Source: Ascaris suum (Eukaryota > Nematoda > Chromadorea > Rhabditida > Ascarididae). Taken from it: a stretch of DNA of 64,000 nucleotides. Below the pieces are notes generated by a model. The model did no database searches. It saw nothing but the letters and a program-made list of their open reading frames with translations, and was not told where the DNA came from. The stretch covers positions 10,610,184 through 10,674,183 of the forward strand of contig CM024168.1 of the NCBI GenBank assembly GCA_013433145.1, in the 5' to 3' direction. Below are positions 36,390-47,533 of the stretch, piece after piece. The translations under genes were made by a program, and so were the position numbers. Position 1 is the first letter of the stretch; every line of letters starts with the position of its first letter.

Positions 36390-36394
36390 CGCTT

Positions 36395-36404
36395 CTGAAA
36401 AAAA
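36395..36404 (-). other. Probable spliced-leader acceptor of coiled-coil gene
   Basis: On the minus strand TTTTTTTCAG is followed by AAGCG and then the ATG. A polypyrimidine acceptor five bases from the start codon is the hallmark of trans-spliced nematode mRNAs. Confidence 0.6.
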
Positions 36405-36833
36405 TGCTGCAACATGGACACCCACTCAACCTTGTTAATGCCAAAACGCAAGATGTTAAGGAAGACGAAATATTATACGACACTGCTTCAGAAGGCATTG
36501 CAACATTGCGATCAGACACCCCCACCTCCGCTCAAACGATGTCATGCGACGTAGAGAGTTTCCTCAAGCTCGTCACATACGCTGCACTGAGATTTTTAAA
36601 TGCTTCAAAACCAAGAGTTCGAGTCTGTATTCAGGTGCTTCGAAAAGGAATTGGGTATTCAGACGCCTCGAGGGCACCCGTCGCTCTCCCTCCTCCCACC
36701 AGGCTCTTTAAATATTCACCGCGTTCTATTACTTACTACTAGTACTGTTTGTTCGAACGCAACCATAATTTACCCGATTGTGTCCCACGCTCTCTTTTGA
36801 TTTTCTCCGTTTTACCTCAGTGAATCGTAGAAG

Positions 36834-37090
36834 GTGTGGGTATACTTAGCCACAAGCGCAGGCGCACGAGAGAGATGGAGAGAGACCGCGCGCGTCATCG
36901 GAAAGCGGCGCGGTAGTGGTCCGTCGGCAATAAAAATATCGCAGTAAATGTGAAAATACACCGTAAGGAAACAAAATTCGAAAAACAAGTTCCAACACGT
37001 TTTGAAGAGCATTGAATGCCCTATCACAATCATGACAAGTTGAGACAAAAACAAGAACTTTTCTATAAGATCAATTTCTTATGCGACGTG
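36834..37090 (+). repeat. Terminal inverted repeat, copy A left
   Basis: Reverse complement of the 39924-40200 segment with scattered mismatches. It contains a single copy of the 178-bp unit core. Confidence 0.75.
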
Positions 37091-38439
37091 CAATTGCCAT
37101 AAATTTCAATGTCGCATTATGCATTATCTCATGTGTTATTCTCGTGCATTCGTGACACTGTGTTCTTATTGGTGAACTGAATTCAAGAATCGACCCTCGA
37201 CGGTTTAATGAAATGACCCAATCGTTCTTAAGTTGCATTAAACTCCCTGTGGCTCTTCATGAATGGATCTTTCGTGCAATTTTTATATGCACCGGTTATG
37301 AATTCTTCAGTTCGACAGTCCCAGGTTTCCATCACTTCATTTCTTTCCCGCGTAGGCATACCGATAACGGGCATTGCAAGTTCGTTTGATGGTAAAAAGG
37401 CCAACCGATACGTTCAGCGTATCGTTAATTAAATTGTCACAACTTGATTGCATGTAACACTTGCTCCCCGACTTATACCCGTCAGGATTGTGAAAGAAAA
37501 AGCAACTCTAAGGCGACATGTTCCCAATTCGAAGAATTGCGAATTACATGGCAGGCGACCACAAGTGGTTACAAAGCAGGAAACCTTCAATGTAAGCAGT
37601 CATTTGAAGTGCGCAACTCTAGCCAAAGAAGCCAGTTCGTAAGAAGATGTGGAGGAGATCATAAAGAAGATGGGGCTAACACGAGCACTCGTTTCGAGCC
37701 ACTAATCTATAATGGTTGAATAACGTTTAGAAGAAGTACTTGCCTCTCACGTGCAAGTTACCTGTCCACCGACTCGTCTTCATTACGAGCCGATCAAGAA
37801 ACCAGGAGAATGAGCGACAGTTGCAGTCAGAGGTGATGGCAATTGTTTCTACACCCAGCATCATGGTAAGCAGTTTCTCGCACCCAAAACATTCCAAGAG
37901 ACAGCTTGTCGAAACAAAATTTGCGCATTCGACAATGCAAATTACTAATTTAGTCAACTAAAGCTGATTGGAAGCTTGTTAACGGCACAAGCCGCGTGCA
38001 GTGCTCAGCCTTCAGAAAGTCAGTGGGCAGGGTATTTTTGCACACTGCCTTTAGGACGTTAAGGGTTGCTCCAAGCATGCTTATTTCGCAAAAGAAAGGC
38101 TCCTAGCAGTGGAATGTGGCGTCAGCATTAGACAGCGAGCGATTCATTTCGACCTTTCAGAGCACTCGCGTGTTGCATCAAGGGAATGGGACATCATCAC
38201 CCAGAAATCCGATCGATTCTCATCACCTTCACATATAGCAGAAGACTGAGCTTTGGATAGTTATCGCTTTGAATGTTACAAAACAATTCACTGCTTCAGA
38301 GGAATCCCTAAACAATGCTTTAAAATGAGAGTCAGATCATAAATGAGTGTCAGTAGATTTCAGAGATGTTCATATCCACGGCCACGTATAACAGTGTGGG
38401 CGAAGTGCTGTAATGGAAACTGGACACAGCGCTGAACAC

Positions 38440-39590
38440 TGTGGATACTCTGCGTTGGGGAGCCGACATTGACTCAATGGCTGCAGCGCTACGCTTCGAC
38501 TTAGGCATCTATATGTGCACTGCGACGGATAGAGTCTGGCAAGGCTACTTTACTTTGAATACCTTAAACAGCCGTATTTCGTCGATTTCATCGTTCCTTC
38601 CAACGATGCAGCTGGCAACTCTTCCATCTATAGCGATCCTGAGCCCTCCGCATCCAAGTAAATACGTACAGGCGCCTCTGCCGGTCTTTCCGCTTTGTTG
38701 CGGCCTGCCGCGTGATCGTTTTACGTCTCTTGGTTACCACTAGAAGATTTACTTAGTCCATCTATAGTCATTTAACCTGACTACGTGACCAGCCCACCTT
38801 AGTTTTCATTTGTACATTTCTTCAACGATATCCTTCAACGCGGATCCATAACGCAACTCTTCGTTTGTGGTATGTTGCGGTTTATTGATACTTTCCATTC
38901 TCCTTTCCATTGTTCACTGGGTCGCTGCTAGTTTGTTTTCTTCAGCGAGTGTGGTATTCCACGTTTCGCTCTTCATAGAAGAACAGGGATGGCCGTCGAA
39001 GTGAACAGTTCTCCCTTTACGGACATTTTTATCATTGGGTCGCAATAGACATCGTTGAGCTTGGTGAATATTAGCCAATGCGCTCTTTTTCATCTGCTTA
39101 ATTCCTGACCTAAATCGTCGCTCATTTGCAAGTCTATCCTAAGTGTACAAACGGCTCCACAAGTTCGATATTTTCACTATCGAGCTTCATGGGAAACTAA
39201 CGACACAACGTATTTTTCCTCCACTTCATTTTGCATTTGCAACTGCTGAGCCCAATTTTCTTGGCATTCTTGTTGAGCACGTTCAGTGAATACTGCAAGT
39301 TTTTTGGATCATCGGCAACGAGTAGAACTTCGTCCGCAAAGAGAAGCATTTGGAGTTATTTGCTGAATACATTGAAACCATCTGCAGTCTCCATCTTTCT
39401 CAAGAGTCCTTCGAGAGTTGATAAGGATGTCGGGGAACAAATGTCCCCTTGTTTTGCGCCTGTTCCGGCTGACAAGGATACTTCGAAGAAATAGCTACAT
39501 CTGGCTCGATAGGCCATATTCCTTGCATCCTTTTCCTCGCCATCTCGTCAAACATAAACAGCACATCTCTGATTTCTTCCACAACAAGCT
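38440..39590 (-). pseudogene. RTE-type reverse transcriptase fragment, copy A
   Basis: The minus strand carries the mirror image of the RT fragment in copy B: the QGDICSP motif at about 39432-39452 and the FADE-type active-site segment just downstream. The 60-codon peptide encoded at 39400-39582 (-) is identical to that at 41362-41544 (+) in copy B. Stops and frameshifts interrupt the frame. RTE elements are non-LTR retrotransposons; only the C-terminal half of the RT and the downstream tail survive. Confidence 0.7.
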
Positions 39591-39923
39591 ATCAATTGAA
39601 GTAGCACCAAACTAGCGAAGATTTAAGAACGAGAGAGGATCACTTATTAAGTGCTCTGGATTGAAGCAACACAAAACTTGCACTACTTATATAACGTCTT
39701 TTCGCCATGATCCCTATCATATCTGAGACTTCAGATGTTTGCTTCACATCTCTAGAAGATACCCACGATCCTGTTGAGAAACGACATCTGTTGCCACTTC
39801 GAGTCAGTGATGGGGTTTCGGTGATTCGTCGAGCGATTGCCTTCTTAAATCGCTCGCATATGTCAGCAGTGTCAACATACGTCAATCTCTGTAACGCATG
39901 TACTTCGAGTCTGAAAATTATAT

Positions 39924-40200
39924 CAATTGCGCCTCATATAAGAAATTGATCTTATAGAAAAGTTCTTGTTTTTGTCTCAGCTTATTAACGATTCTGATAG
40001 AGCATTCAATGCTCTTCAAAATGTGCTGAAACTCGTTTTTCGAATTTTGTTTCCTTACGGTATATTTTCATATTTACTGCGACATTTTATTGCCGAGTGA
40101 CCACTACCGCGTCGCTTTCCGAGGACGCGCGCGGTCTCTCCGTCTCTCCTGTGCGCGTGCGCTTGTGGCTAAGTGCATCGACGCCAATGTTACCCACACC
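39924..40200 (-). repeat. Terminal inverted repeat, copy A right
   Basis: Ends with AATGTTACCCACACC and contains the GCGCGC-rich block and a single AAGATCAATTTC core. It faces the left repeat of copy B across a short hairpin. Confidence 0.75.
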
Positions 40201-40240
40201 GTTTCTGTAGGTGTGGGTAACATGGTGTGGGTAACATTAG
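40189..40240. repeat. Junction hairpin between the two elements
   Basis: GTTACCCACACC and GGTGTGGGTAAC (40189-40220) are separated by a 9-nt loop, followed by a further GGTGTGGGTAAC at about 40224-40235. This is the centre of the giant palindrome and the point where the two element tips meet. Confidence 0.85.
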
Positions 40241-40447
40241 CCACAAGCGCACGCGCACAGGAGAGACGGAGAGAGACCGCGCGCGTCATTGGAAAGCGGC
40301 GCGGCAGTGGTCACTCGGCAATAAAATTGTCGCAGTAAATATGAAAATATACCATAAGGAAACAAAATTCGAACGATGAGTTTCAACACATTTTGAAGAG
40401 CATTGAATGCTCTATCAGAGTCATTAATAAGCTGAGAGAAAAGCGAG

Positions 40448-41020
40448 AACTTTTCTATAAGATCAATTTCTTATATGACGCGCAATTGGCAGAAATTGCG
40501 TGGTCATCGATATATCAGGGCCTATAGTGTATAAAGGAACAAGATTTGGGAAGAATGACTAGGCAGACCTTAAAGAGCATTAAAAACTCTATCAGAATCA
40601 TCAATAAACTGAGACAAAAACAAGAACTTTTCTATAAGATCAATTTCTTATATGACGCGCAATTGACAAAAATTGCATGGTCATCGATATATCAGGGCCT
40701 ATAAGTGTATAAAGGAACAAGATTTGGGAAGAATGACTAGGCAGACCTTAAAGAGCATTAAAAACTCTATCAGAATCATCAATAAACTGAGACAAAAACA
40801 AGAACTTTTCTATAAGATCAATTTCTTATATGACGCGCAATTGACAAAAATTGCATGGTCATCGATATATCAGGGCCTATAAGTGTATAAAGGAACAAGA
40901 TTTGGGAAGAATGACTAGGCAGACCTTAAAGAGCATTAAAAACTCTATCAGAATCATCAATAAACTGCGACAAAAACAAGAACTTTTCTATAAGATCAAT
41001 TTGTTTTATGACGCGCGATT
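40448..41020 (+). repeat. 178-bp tandem repeat array (left terminus, copy B)
   Basis: Four cores AAGATCAATTTCTTAT at about 40459, 40637, 40815 and 40992 give a 178-bp period. Units are nearly identical to one another. Their open frames do not persist through the array, because 178 is not a multiple of three. Confidence 0.9.
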
Positions 41021-41429
41021 GACATAATTTGTAGACTCGAACTACATGCGTTACAGAGATTGACGTATGTTGACACTGCTGAATATGCGAGCGATTTAAG
41101 AAGGCAATCGCTCGACGAATCACCGAAACTCCATCAATGACTCTAAGTGGCAACAGATGTCGTTTCTCAACAGGATCGTGGGTGTCTTCTAGAGATCTGA
41201 AGCAAACACCTGAAGTCTCAGATATGATAGGGATCATGGCGAAAAGACGTTATATAAGTAGCGGAAGTTTTGTGTTGCTTCAATTACGAGCGCTTAACAA
41301 GCGATCCTCTCTCTGTCTTGAAACATCGCGAGTTTGGTGCTACTTCAATTGATAGCTTGTTGTGGAAGAAATCAGAGATGTGCTGTTTATGTTTGACGAG
41401 ATGGCGAGGAAAAGGATGCAAGGAATATG

Positions 41430-42395
41430 GCCTATCGAGCCAGATGTAGCTATTTCTTCGAAGTATCCTTGTCAGCCGGAACAGGCGCAAAACAAGGGGA
41501 CATTTGTTCCCCGACATCCTTATCAACTCTCGAAGGACTCTTGAGAAAGATGGAGACTGCAGATGGTTTCAATGTATTCAGCAAATAACTCCAAATGCTT
41601 CTCTTTGCGGACGAAGTTCTACTCGTTGCCGATGATCCAAAAAACTTGCAGTATTCACTGAACGAGCTCAACAAGAATGCCAAGAAAATTGGGCTCAGCA
41701 TTTGCAAATGTAAAACGAAGCGGATGAAAAATACACTCTGTCGTTAGTTTCCCATGAAGCTCGACAGTGAAAATATCGAACTTGTGGAACATTTTCTACA
41801 GTTAGGATAGACTTGCAAATGAGCGGCGATTTGGGTCAGGAATTAAGCAGATGAAAAAGAGCGCATTGGCTATTATTCGCCAAGCTCAACGACGTCTATT
41901 GCGACCCAATGATAAAAATGTTCGTGGAGAACTCTTCACTTCGACGGCCATCCCTGTTCTTCTGTGAGGGTACGAAGCGTGGAATACCACACTCGCTGAA
42001 GAAAACAAACTAGCAACGACCCAGCGAGCAGTGGAAAGGGGAATGGAAAGTATCAACAAACTGCAACACACAACAAACGAAGAGTTGCGCTCTGGATCCG
42101 CATTGAATGTTATCGTTGAAGAAATGTACAAATGAAAACTAGGGTGGGCTGGTCACGTAGCCAGGTTAAATGACTATAGATGGACTAAGTAAATCTTCTA
42201 ATGGTAATCAAGAGACATAAAACGATCACGCGGCAGGCAACAACAAAGGAGGAAGACCCGCTGAGGCGCCTGTATGTAGATACTTAGATGCGGAGGGCTC
42301 AGGATCGCTATAGATGGAAGAGTTGCCAGCTGCGTCGATGGGGGAACGACGAAATCGACGAAATCACGGCTGTTTAAAGCATTCAAAGTAAAGTA
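41430..42395 (+). pseudogene. RTE-type reverse transcriptase fragment, copy B
   Basis: In one frame the + strand reads QGDICSP (41493-41513) and, after one stop, LLFADEVLLVADDPKNLQ (41598 onward). These correspond to RT motifs 4 and 5; the canonical FADD catalytic pair is FADE here. Further on, in shifted frames, come a block around MESINKLQHTTNEELRSGSA (about 42.04-42.1 kb) and LGWAGHVARLNDYRWTK (42139 onward), the post-RT tail typical of RTE elements. Endonuclease and N-terminal RT are absent. This is a dead fragment carried inside the foldback termini. Confidence 0.8.
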
Positions 42396-43789
42396 GCCTT
42401 GCCAAATCCATCCGTCGCAGTGCACATATAGATGTCTAAGTCGAAACATAGCGCTGCAGCCATTGAGTCAATGTCGGCTCCCCAACGCAGAGTATCCACA
42501 GTGTTCGGCGCTGTGTCCCGTTTCCATTACAGCACTTCGTCCACACTGTTACACGTGGCCTTAGATATGAACATCTCTTAAATCTACTCACTATGATCTG
42601 AACTTTCATTTTAAAGCATTGTTTAGGGATTCCTCTGAAGCAGTGAATTGTTTTGTAACATTCAAAGCGATAACTATCCAAAGCTCAGTCTTCTGCGATA
42701 TTTGAAGGTGATGAGAATCGATCGGATATCTGGGTGATGATGCCCCGTTCCCTTGATGCAACACGCGAATGCTGTGAAAGATCTAAATGAATCGCTCGCT
42801 ATCTAATGCCAACACCACATTCCATTGTTAGGAGCCTTTGTGCGAAATAAGCATGCCTGGAGCAGCCTTTAACATCCTAACGGCACTGTGCAAAAATGCA
42901 TGCCCATCAACTTTCTGAAGGTTGAGCACTGCACGCGGCTTATGTCGTTATCAAGCTTCCGATCCGCTTTAGTCGACTTAATCATAGGTTGCATTGTCGA
43001 ATGCGCAAACTTTGTTTCGACAGGCTGTGTCCTCGGAACGCTTCGGATGCGAGAAACTGCTTACCATGATGCTGGGTGTAAAAACAACTGCCATCACCTC
43101 TGATTGCACCGTCGCTCATTCTCCTGGTTTTTTGATCAACTGGGAATGAACATGAGTCGGTGAACAGGTAACTTGCACGTGAGGCAAGTACTTCTTCTAA
43201 ACGTTATTCAGCCATTCTAGATTAGTGGCTCGAAACGAGTGCTCTTGATAGCCCCATCTTCTATACGATCTCCTCCACATCCTAAGAGTAGGCTTCTTTG
43301 CTAGAGTTGCGCACTTCAAATGATTGCTTGCATTGAAAGCAATTCTTCGAATTGGGAGCATATCGCCTTCGATCTGCTTTTTCCTTCACAATCCTGACTT
43401 GCCTATGTCGGAGAGCAAGTGCTGCATGCAATCAAACTATGTCAATGCAATGAACTAGACGCTGAAAGCGTCGATTGGCTTTTTACTATCAAACGAACTT
43501 ACAATGCCCGTTATTGGTATGCCTACACGGGAAAGAAATGAAGTGATGAGAACCTGGAGCTGTCGAACTGAAGAATTCATAACCGGTGCATATAACAGTC
43601 GCACGAAAGATCCATTCATGAAGAGTCACAGGGAGTTTAATGCAAGTTAAGAACGATTGAGTCATTTCATCAAACCGTCGAGGGTCGATTCATGAATTCA
43701 GTTCACCAATAAGAACACAGTGTCATGAATGCACGAGAATAACGCATAAGATAATACATAACGCGACATTGAAATTTATGGCAATTACG

Positions 43790-44360
43790 CGTCACGTAAG
43801 AAATTGATCTTATAGAAAAGTTCTTGTTTTTGTCTCAGTTTATTGATGATTCTGATAGAGTTTTTAATGCTCTTTAAGGTCTGCCTAGTAATTCTTCCCA
43901 AATCTTGTTCCTTTATATACTTATGGGCCCTGATATGTCGGTGACCACGCAATTTCTGCCAATTGCGCGTCATATAAGAAATTGATCTTATAGAAAAGTT
44001 CTTGTTTTTGTCTCAGTTTATTGATGATTCTGATAGAGTTTTTAATGCTCTTTAAGGTCTGCCTAGTCATTCTTCCCAAATCTTGTTCCTTTATATACTT
44101 ATAGGCCCTGATATATCGATGACCATGCAATTTTTGTTCCAATTGCGCGTCATATAAGAAATTGATCTTATAGAAAAGTTCTTGTTTTTGTCTCAGCTTA
44201 TTAGTGATTCTGATAGAGCATTCAATGGTCTTTATGATGTGCCTAGTCATTCTTCCCAGATCTTGTTCCTTTATACACTTATAGGCCCTGATATATCGAT
44301 GACCATGCAATTTTTGTCAGTTGCACGTCACATAAGAAATTGATTTTATAGAAAAGTTCT
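43790..44360 (-). repeat. 178-bp tandem repeat array (right terminus, copy B)
   Basis: Four inverted cores at about 43806, 43984, 44163 and 44342 (178-180 bp apart). A 129-codon minus frame spans two units only because one unit has gained two bases. Confidence 0.9.
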
Positions 44361-44576
44361 TGTTTTTGTCTCAGTTTATTGATGATTCTGATAGAGTTTT
44401 TAATGCTCTTTAAAATGTGCTGAAACTCGTCTTTCGAATTTTGTTTCCTTACGGTATATTGTCATATTTACTGCGACATTTTATTGCGGAGTGACCACTA
44501 CCGCGCCGCTTTCCGAGGACGCGCGCGGTCTCTCTCCGTCTCTCTCGTGCGCGTGCGCTTGTGGCTAAGTGCGTCG

Positions 44577-46615
44577 ACCCCTTTCTGTATTGCGCCGCTC
44601 ATCTCTTTTTGTGCAGCAGTGACGAACGCTTTAAATCGCACTTGCGCCCGCACATGCAAAAAGGAGACAGAGAAGCTGCGTGCGTTCATAACAATGGATG
44701 CCTATTCAGTGGAAGTATTGAAACATATTTGATGGTACAGTGTGATGGGACGATTAAAGACCGAATCGATATGCACTTTAGAGAGCATTAAAAGCCCTAT
44801 GAGGATACTCAAAACCTCAGGTAAGGACGGGAGCTTTCCTATGACTCGAATTCTCTCTACAGCACCACTTCAGCTCTTCGTTGTTCGTTTGATGCACATT
44901 CCTGATTCTGAAAACCGCATCGCTTAATATGCAGAAGGTCGTTGTTGTACTGGTTGCACCTATGAAACCATGAGCTAATGGCTCATGTAAATGCCGAAAT
45001 ATCGTCAACTAAATTATTGCAGCTGTGATGCTAGCAGTTTGGGATTTCTACAACGCATAAGCAGGAATGACTGCCTACAACAAAAACAACCAGCGTTAGG
45101 TTCACACGACTCAAAAAAGCTAATGAACGGAAGTGGCATGATCGATCATTTGACCAACATAAACTCTTTCATGACTTGCGTCTGCTAAACTTATGCAAGT
45201 ATTCATTTGCAGGGAAAGTTGTTGACTCATCGAGCAATTTCACTTGAGGTAACGACTGCTAGTTTCGGAAGAAAGCCGTTGAATATCTCAGTGGATGCAC
45301 TAAACTTCAAATGTGTCATTGGCGGTTTTCCACTTCCTTCTCATATGTAAAACGTTAATGATAGAACTTGGTCGGGTTATGGCAATAAGAAGTGCGCCCT
45401 AGAAGTGTTCACGAATGAAATGGGAAGCAGCGCTAACTCGCGAGTATTTACATTAAACAAAAAACATTTCAAAATCCATATAATACATAACAGCGAGTGC
45501 TGAATAATGGCTACGGTGTGACGTAGCCTTATTTACACGACGGGAGGCATCAGTATTTCCCTGCATGAGTGTATCGGAAATGAATATTAATGAGAAAATA
45601 GAGTCCTCTGATGCGAAGCCAAGTCAAAACCTGAATCTGTAGGAGGAAAGAACTTAACAAATAAACACACAAAATCTCTTAATTCCACAAAGCGTATACA
45701 CAAGTGAATCAACTGTTGCAACTGCGTTGCTTTCAGCATATCTTTTTTTCATCGATTGTTCCGTAATTGCTAAACGTACCACTGATTCCAAAAAAAATCT
45801 TTCCCCGATCTGTCCAGGCGGTGGAGTTCACTGAACATGAATGCATTACGAGAGGCGTTTTGTTCCCCGCTGACAACTTGTGAAGCCGCTTGCATAGTTA
45901 AGAGAAGCGTAAAACAGCGCACCATGCCAGCTCCTCTCACACGCTCCTCGCCTCCATTTGTTCTGTAAATGGACTCGTTTAGAATGATACGACCAATTCA
46001 GAACGCTTGTAAATTTTCAGCATTGTTAAATTACATGAATTTTCTTAAATTTAATGAAAGTGTGAAATATTGTACACAAGACCAGCCTACGGTGTATTTT
46101 GCACCCATCGTGTAGTGCAACTGCAGCTTCAGTGGTTACAGCTTGATACTACCAAACAAGCACGACACGACCATAATGTGCTTCTGCAAGCAGCAAGATT
46201 GATTTGCCTGTTCCATCAACCCCATTCTCGCCGCTTCAAGTGGCCTTCAACCTTTCCACTTCCTCGGACTGACGCAAAAGTGTTGGGTGCAACCCTCAAT
46301 GAGCGCCCAACCCCCCGAAAACAACTTCTTCCACAGCACACCTTTTCCCTGGGGCAGTTAGATTTATAAGCTATCTCCTCATTTTATAACATAAGCCTTC
46401 CCCTCAAAAACGGTGGTTTCTTAGGAATATAGAATATAAATATGCCCTATGGTTGGATTGGTGTGAACATTCGGTTGAGCGGACGCGGGAGGAGATGCGA
46501 GCCTTTATCAGAATATTTCACTTTTCAGGCCCGCAAGTTGACGATAGAATCCTATTTTTCGAATACCACGGCGAGCGTTGCATTTCCTAGGACCCTCGAT
46601 GGTTCATATTCAAGG
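44577..46615. other. No supported gene
   Basis: Flank of copy B. A 99-codon + frame (46070-46369) is open. On the opposite strand a short segment reads GVDGTGKS, which fits a Walker A pattern, but it is too short and isolated to call. Confidence 0.35.
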
Positions 46616-47525
46616 TCAACTGGGGTTCTGGACCACAATCCGGGTTAAGCCATATCTGATACTGGGCCATACATGGGGAAACGTTGCTAATATGAGCTCT
46701 AACGGAGAAAGAGGATGTGGCCTAGGGAGGACAATCGCGCAACTGCAGTTCATTCGTACAAATGTGGGAAAAAGGTAAACGATGGAAGACTCATTGGTAA
46801 CGGTTAAAAGCATCAGGGAAGTCGGGAGGAACCATGGAGGATAATGAGGTGCAACAAAAGGGTAGAGGGAGAGCGGCAAGGTTAGATAACGTGTGGAGAG
46901 ATTGCAAAATGCGATAAAGTTCTTAGGAATGTTGCGGGGTGGTAAAAGTTGGAGACAATCGGGAATGGCACCCGAAGAAATGAAGGATATTAAACGGATG
47001 AAACTATATTGGAAAAGAAAGGAACTGAAAGAAGAGAATGTGCTCGCCTATAGATAATTCCAAGCTTCGTGTTTTTATGCACAGACACACATATGCGTGT
47101 ATACGCATTTCAACCTACACTGCCCGCCGATTGTCTCTGCACGTTCCGCATTTCTCCTGAATTTTCGACTTCGAGGCTCGTGCCACCTTGTCCCCAAGGT
47201 TCAATATTGGAAGGACCCACACTCCTCTAACTCAGAGAACAGGCCGACAATATTGTTCTTGCTGTAGCCTTACAATGCCACATAAAGAAGAAAAGACGCC
47301 GTCGTCGACCACCCATCAGAGCTGGATCAGGCCACTTTCTTCCTTCCTTTCCCTTACCTGCCATTAGAAACATTGTGATGAGCGACCGCGCTGCGACTCT
47401 CACACGTCCACCCTGCGACTTCTCATCGCTTGACGTTGTGGGAATGACTACGCAGCGACTCCGTTCGCACTCATCGACCTCAATGATATCTGTTCTTCTG
47501 TGCCCTATCATATTGCGCTCTTTCT
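46616..47525 (-). CDS. Predicted multi-pass membrane protein, 222 residues, unrecognised
   Basis: Three exons in matching phase: 47358-47511 (ATG at 47511, donor GCAG|GTAAGG), 47119-47224 (donor GT|GTAGGT) and 46616-47024 (acceptor CTTTCAG, TGA at 46616). The first 40 residues are polar and charged. Across the first junction comes a clear hydrophobic helix, SLITMFLMAGVWVLPILNL, followed by a basic Cys-containing loop (KIQEKCGTCRDNRR). The third exon is very hydrophobic with several possible membrane segments. Its strand is pyrimidine-rich, which lowers the chance of stops, so that exon is less certain. The ATG lies 14 nt after the acceptor ACATACAG, suggesting trans-splicing. I recognise no family. 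Confidence 0.45.
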
Positions 47526-47533
47526 CTGTATGT
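47526..47533 (-). other. Probable trans-splice acceptor
   Basis: On the minus strand ACATACAG lies 14 nt before the ATG of the membrane-protein model. Confidence 0.35.

Larger units (their letters stand above)
36834..40200 (+). mobile_element. Foldback-type element, copy A
   Basis: Bounded by long terminal inverted repeats: left about 36834-37090, right about 39924-40200. The tips begin GTGTGGGTA...AGCCACAAGCGC, and GC-rich GCGCGC/GAGAGA blocks and an AAGATCAATTTCTTAT core recur inverted at the other end. The 2.8-kb interior holds fragments of an RTE reverse transcriptase on the minus strand (see 38440-39590) plus non-coding filler. No transposase ORF is seen, so the element is non-autonomous. 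Its left edge lies about 440 bp upstream of the spliced-leader site of the coiled-coil gene, in that gene's 5' flank. Confidence 0.75.
40225..44576 (-). mobile_element. Foldback-type element, copy B (inverted, with expanded arrays)
   Basis: Same element as copy A in opposite orientation: left terminus about 40225-41030, interior about 41031-43790, right terminus about 43791-44576. The interior is the reverse complement of copy A's interior, with small indels (net about 70 bp). Both termini carry four copies of the 178-bp unit instead of one, so copy B is about 1 kb longer. The outer tip ends near GTGGCTAAGTGCGTCGAC and lacks the terminal GTTACCCACAC seen at the other tips, so it is slightly truncated or diverged. 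Confidence 0.75.

Noticed and set aside
36350..36742. 130-codon + frame beginning MSLSAASSSLNV
   Set aside because: It overlaps the first exon of the coiled-coil gene in antisense. The minus strand has the acceptor, ATG and donor in the right order.
43921..44310. 129-codon minus frame with two 60-residue repeats
   Set aside because: It lies in the 178-bp satellite array. The frame persists only because one unit has two extra bases, and 178 is not divisible by three, so this is not a repeat protein.
46130..46240. Walker A-like GVDGTGKS on the minus strand
   Set aside because: A single 8-residue match in a short frame is expected by chance in six-frame translation of 64 kb, and no Walker B or flanking P-loop fold is seen.
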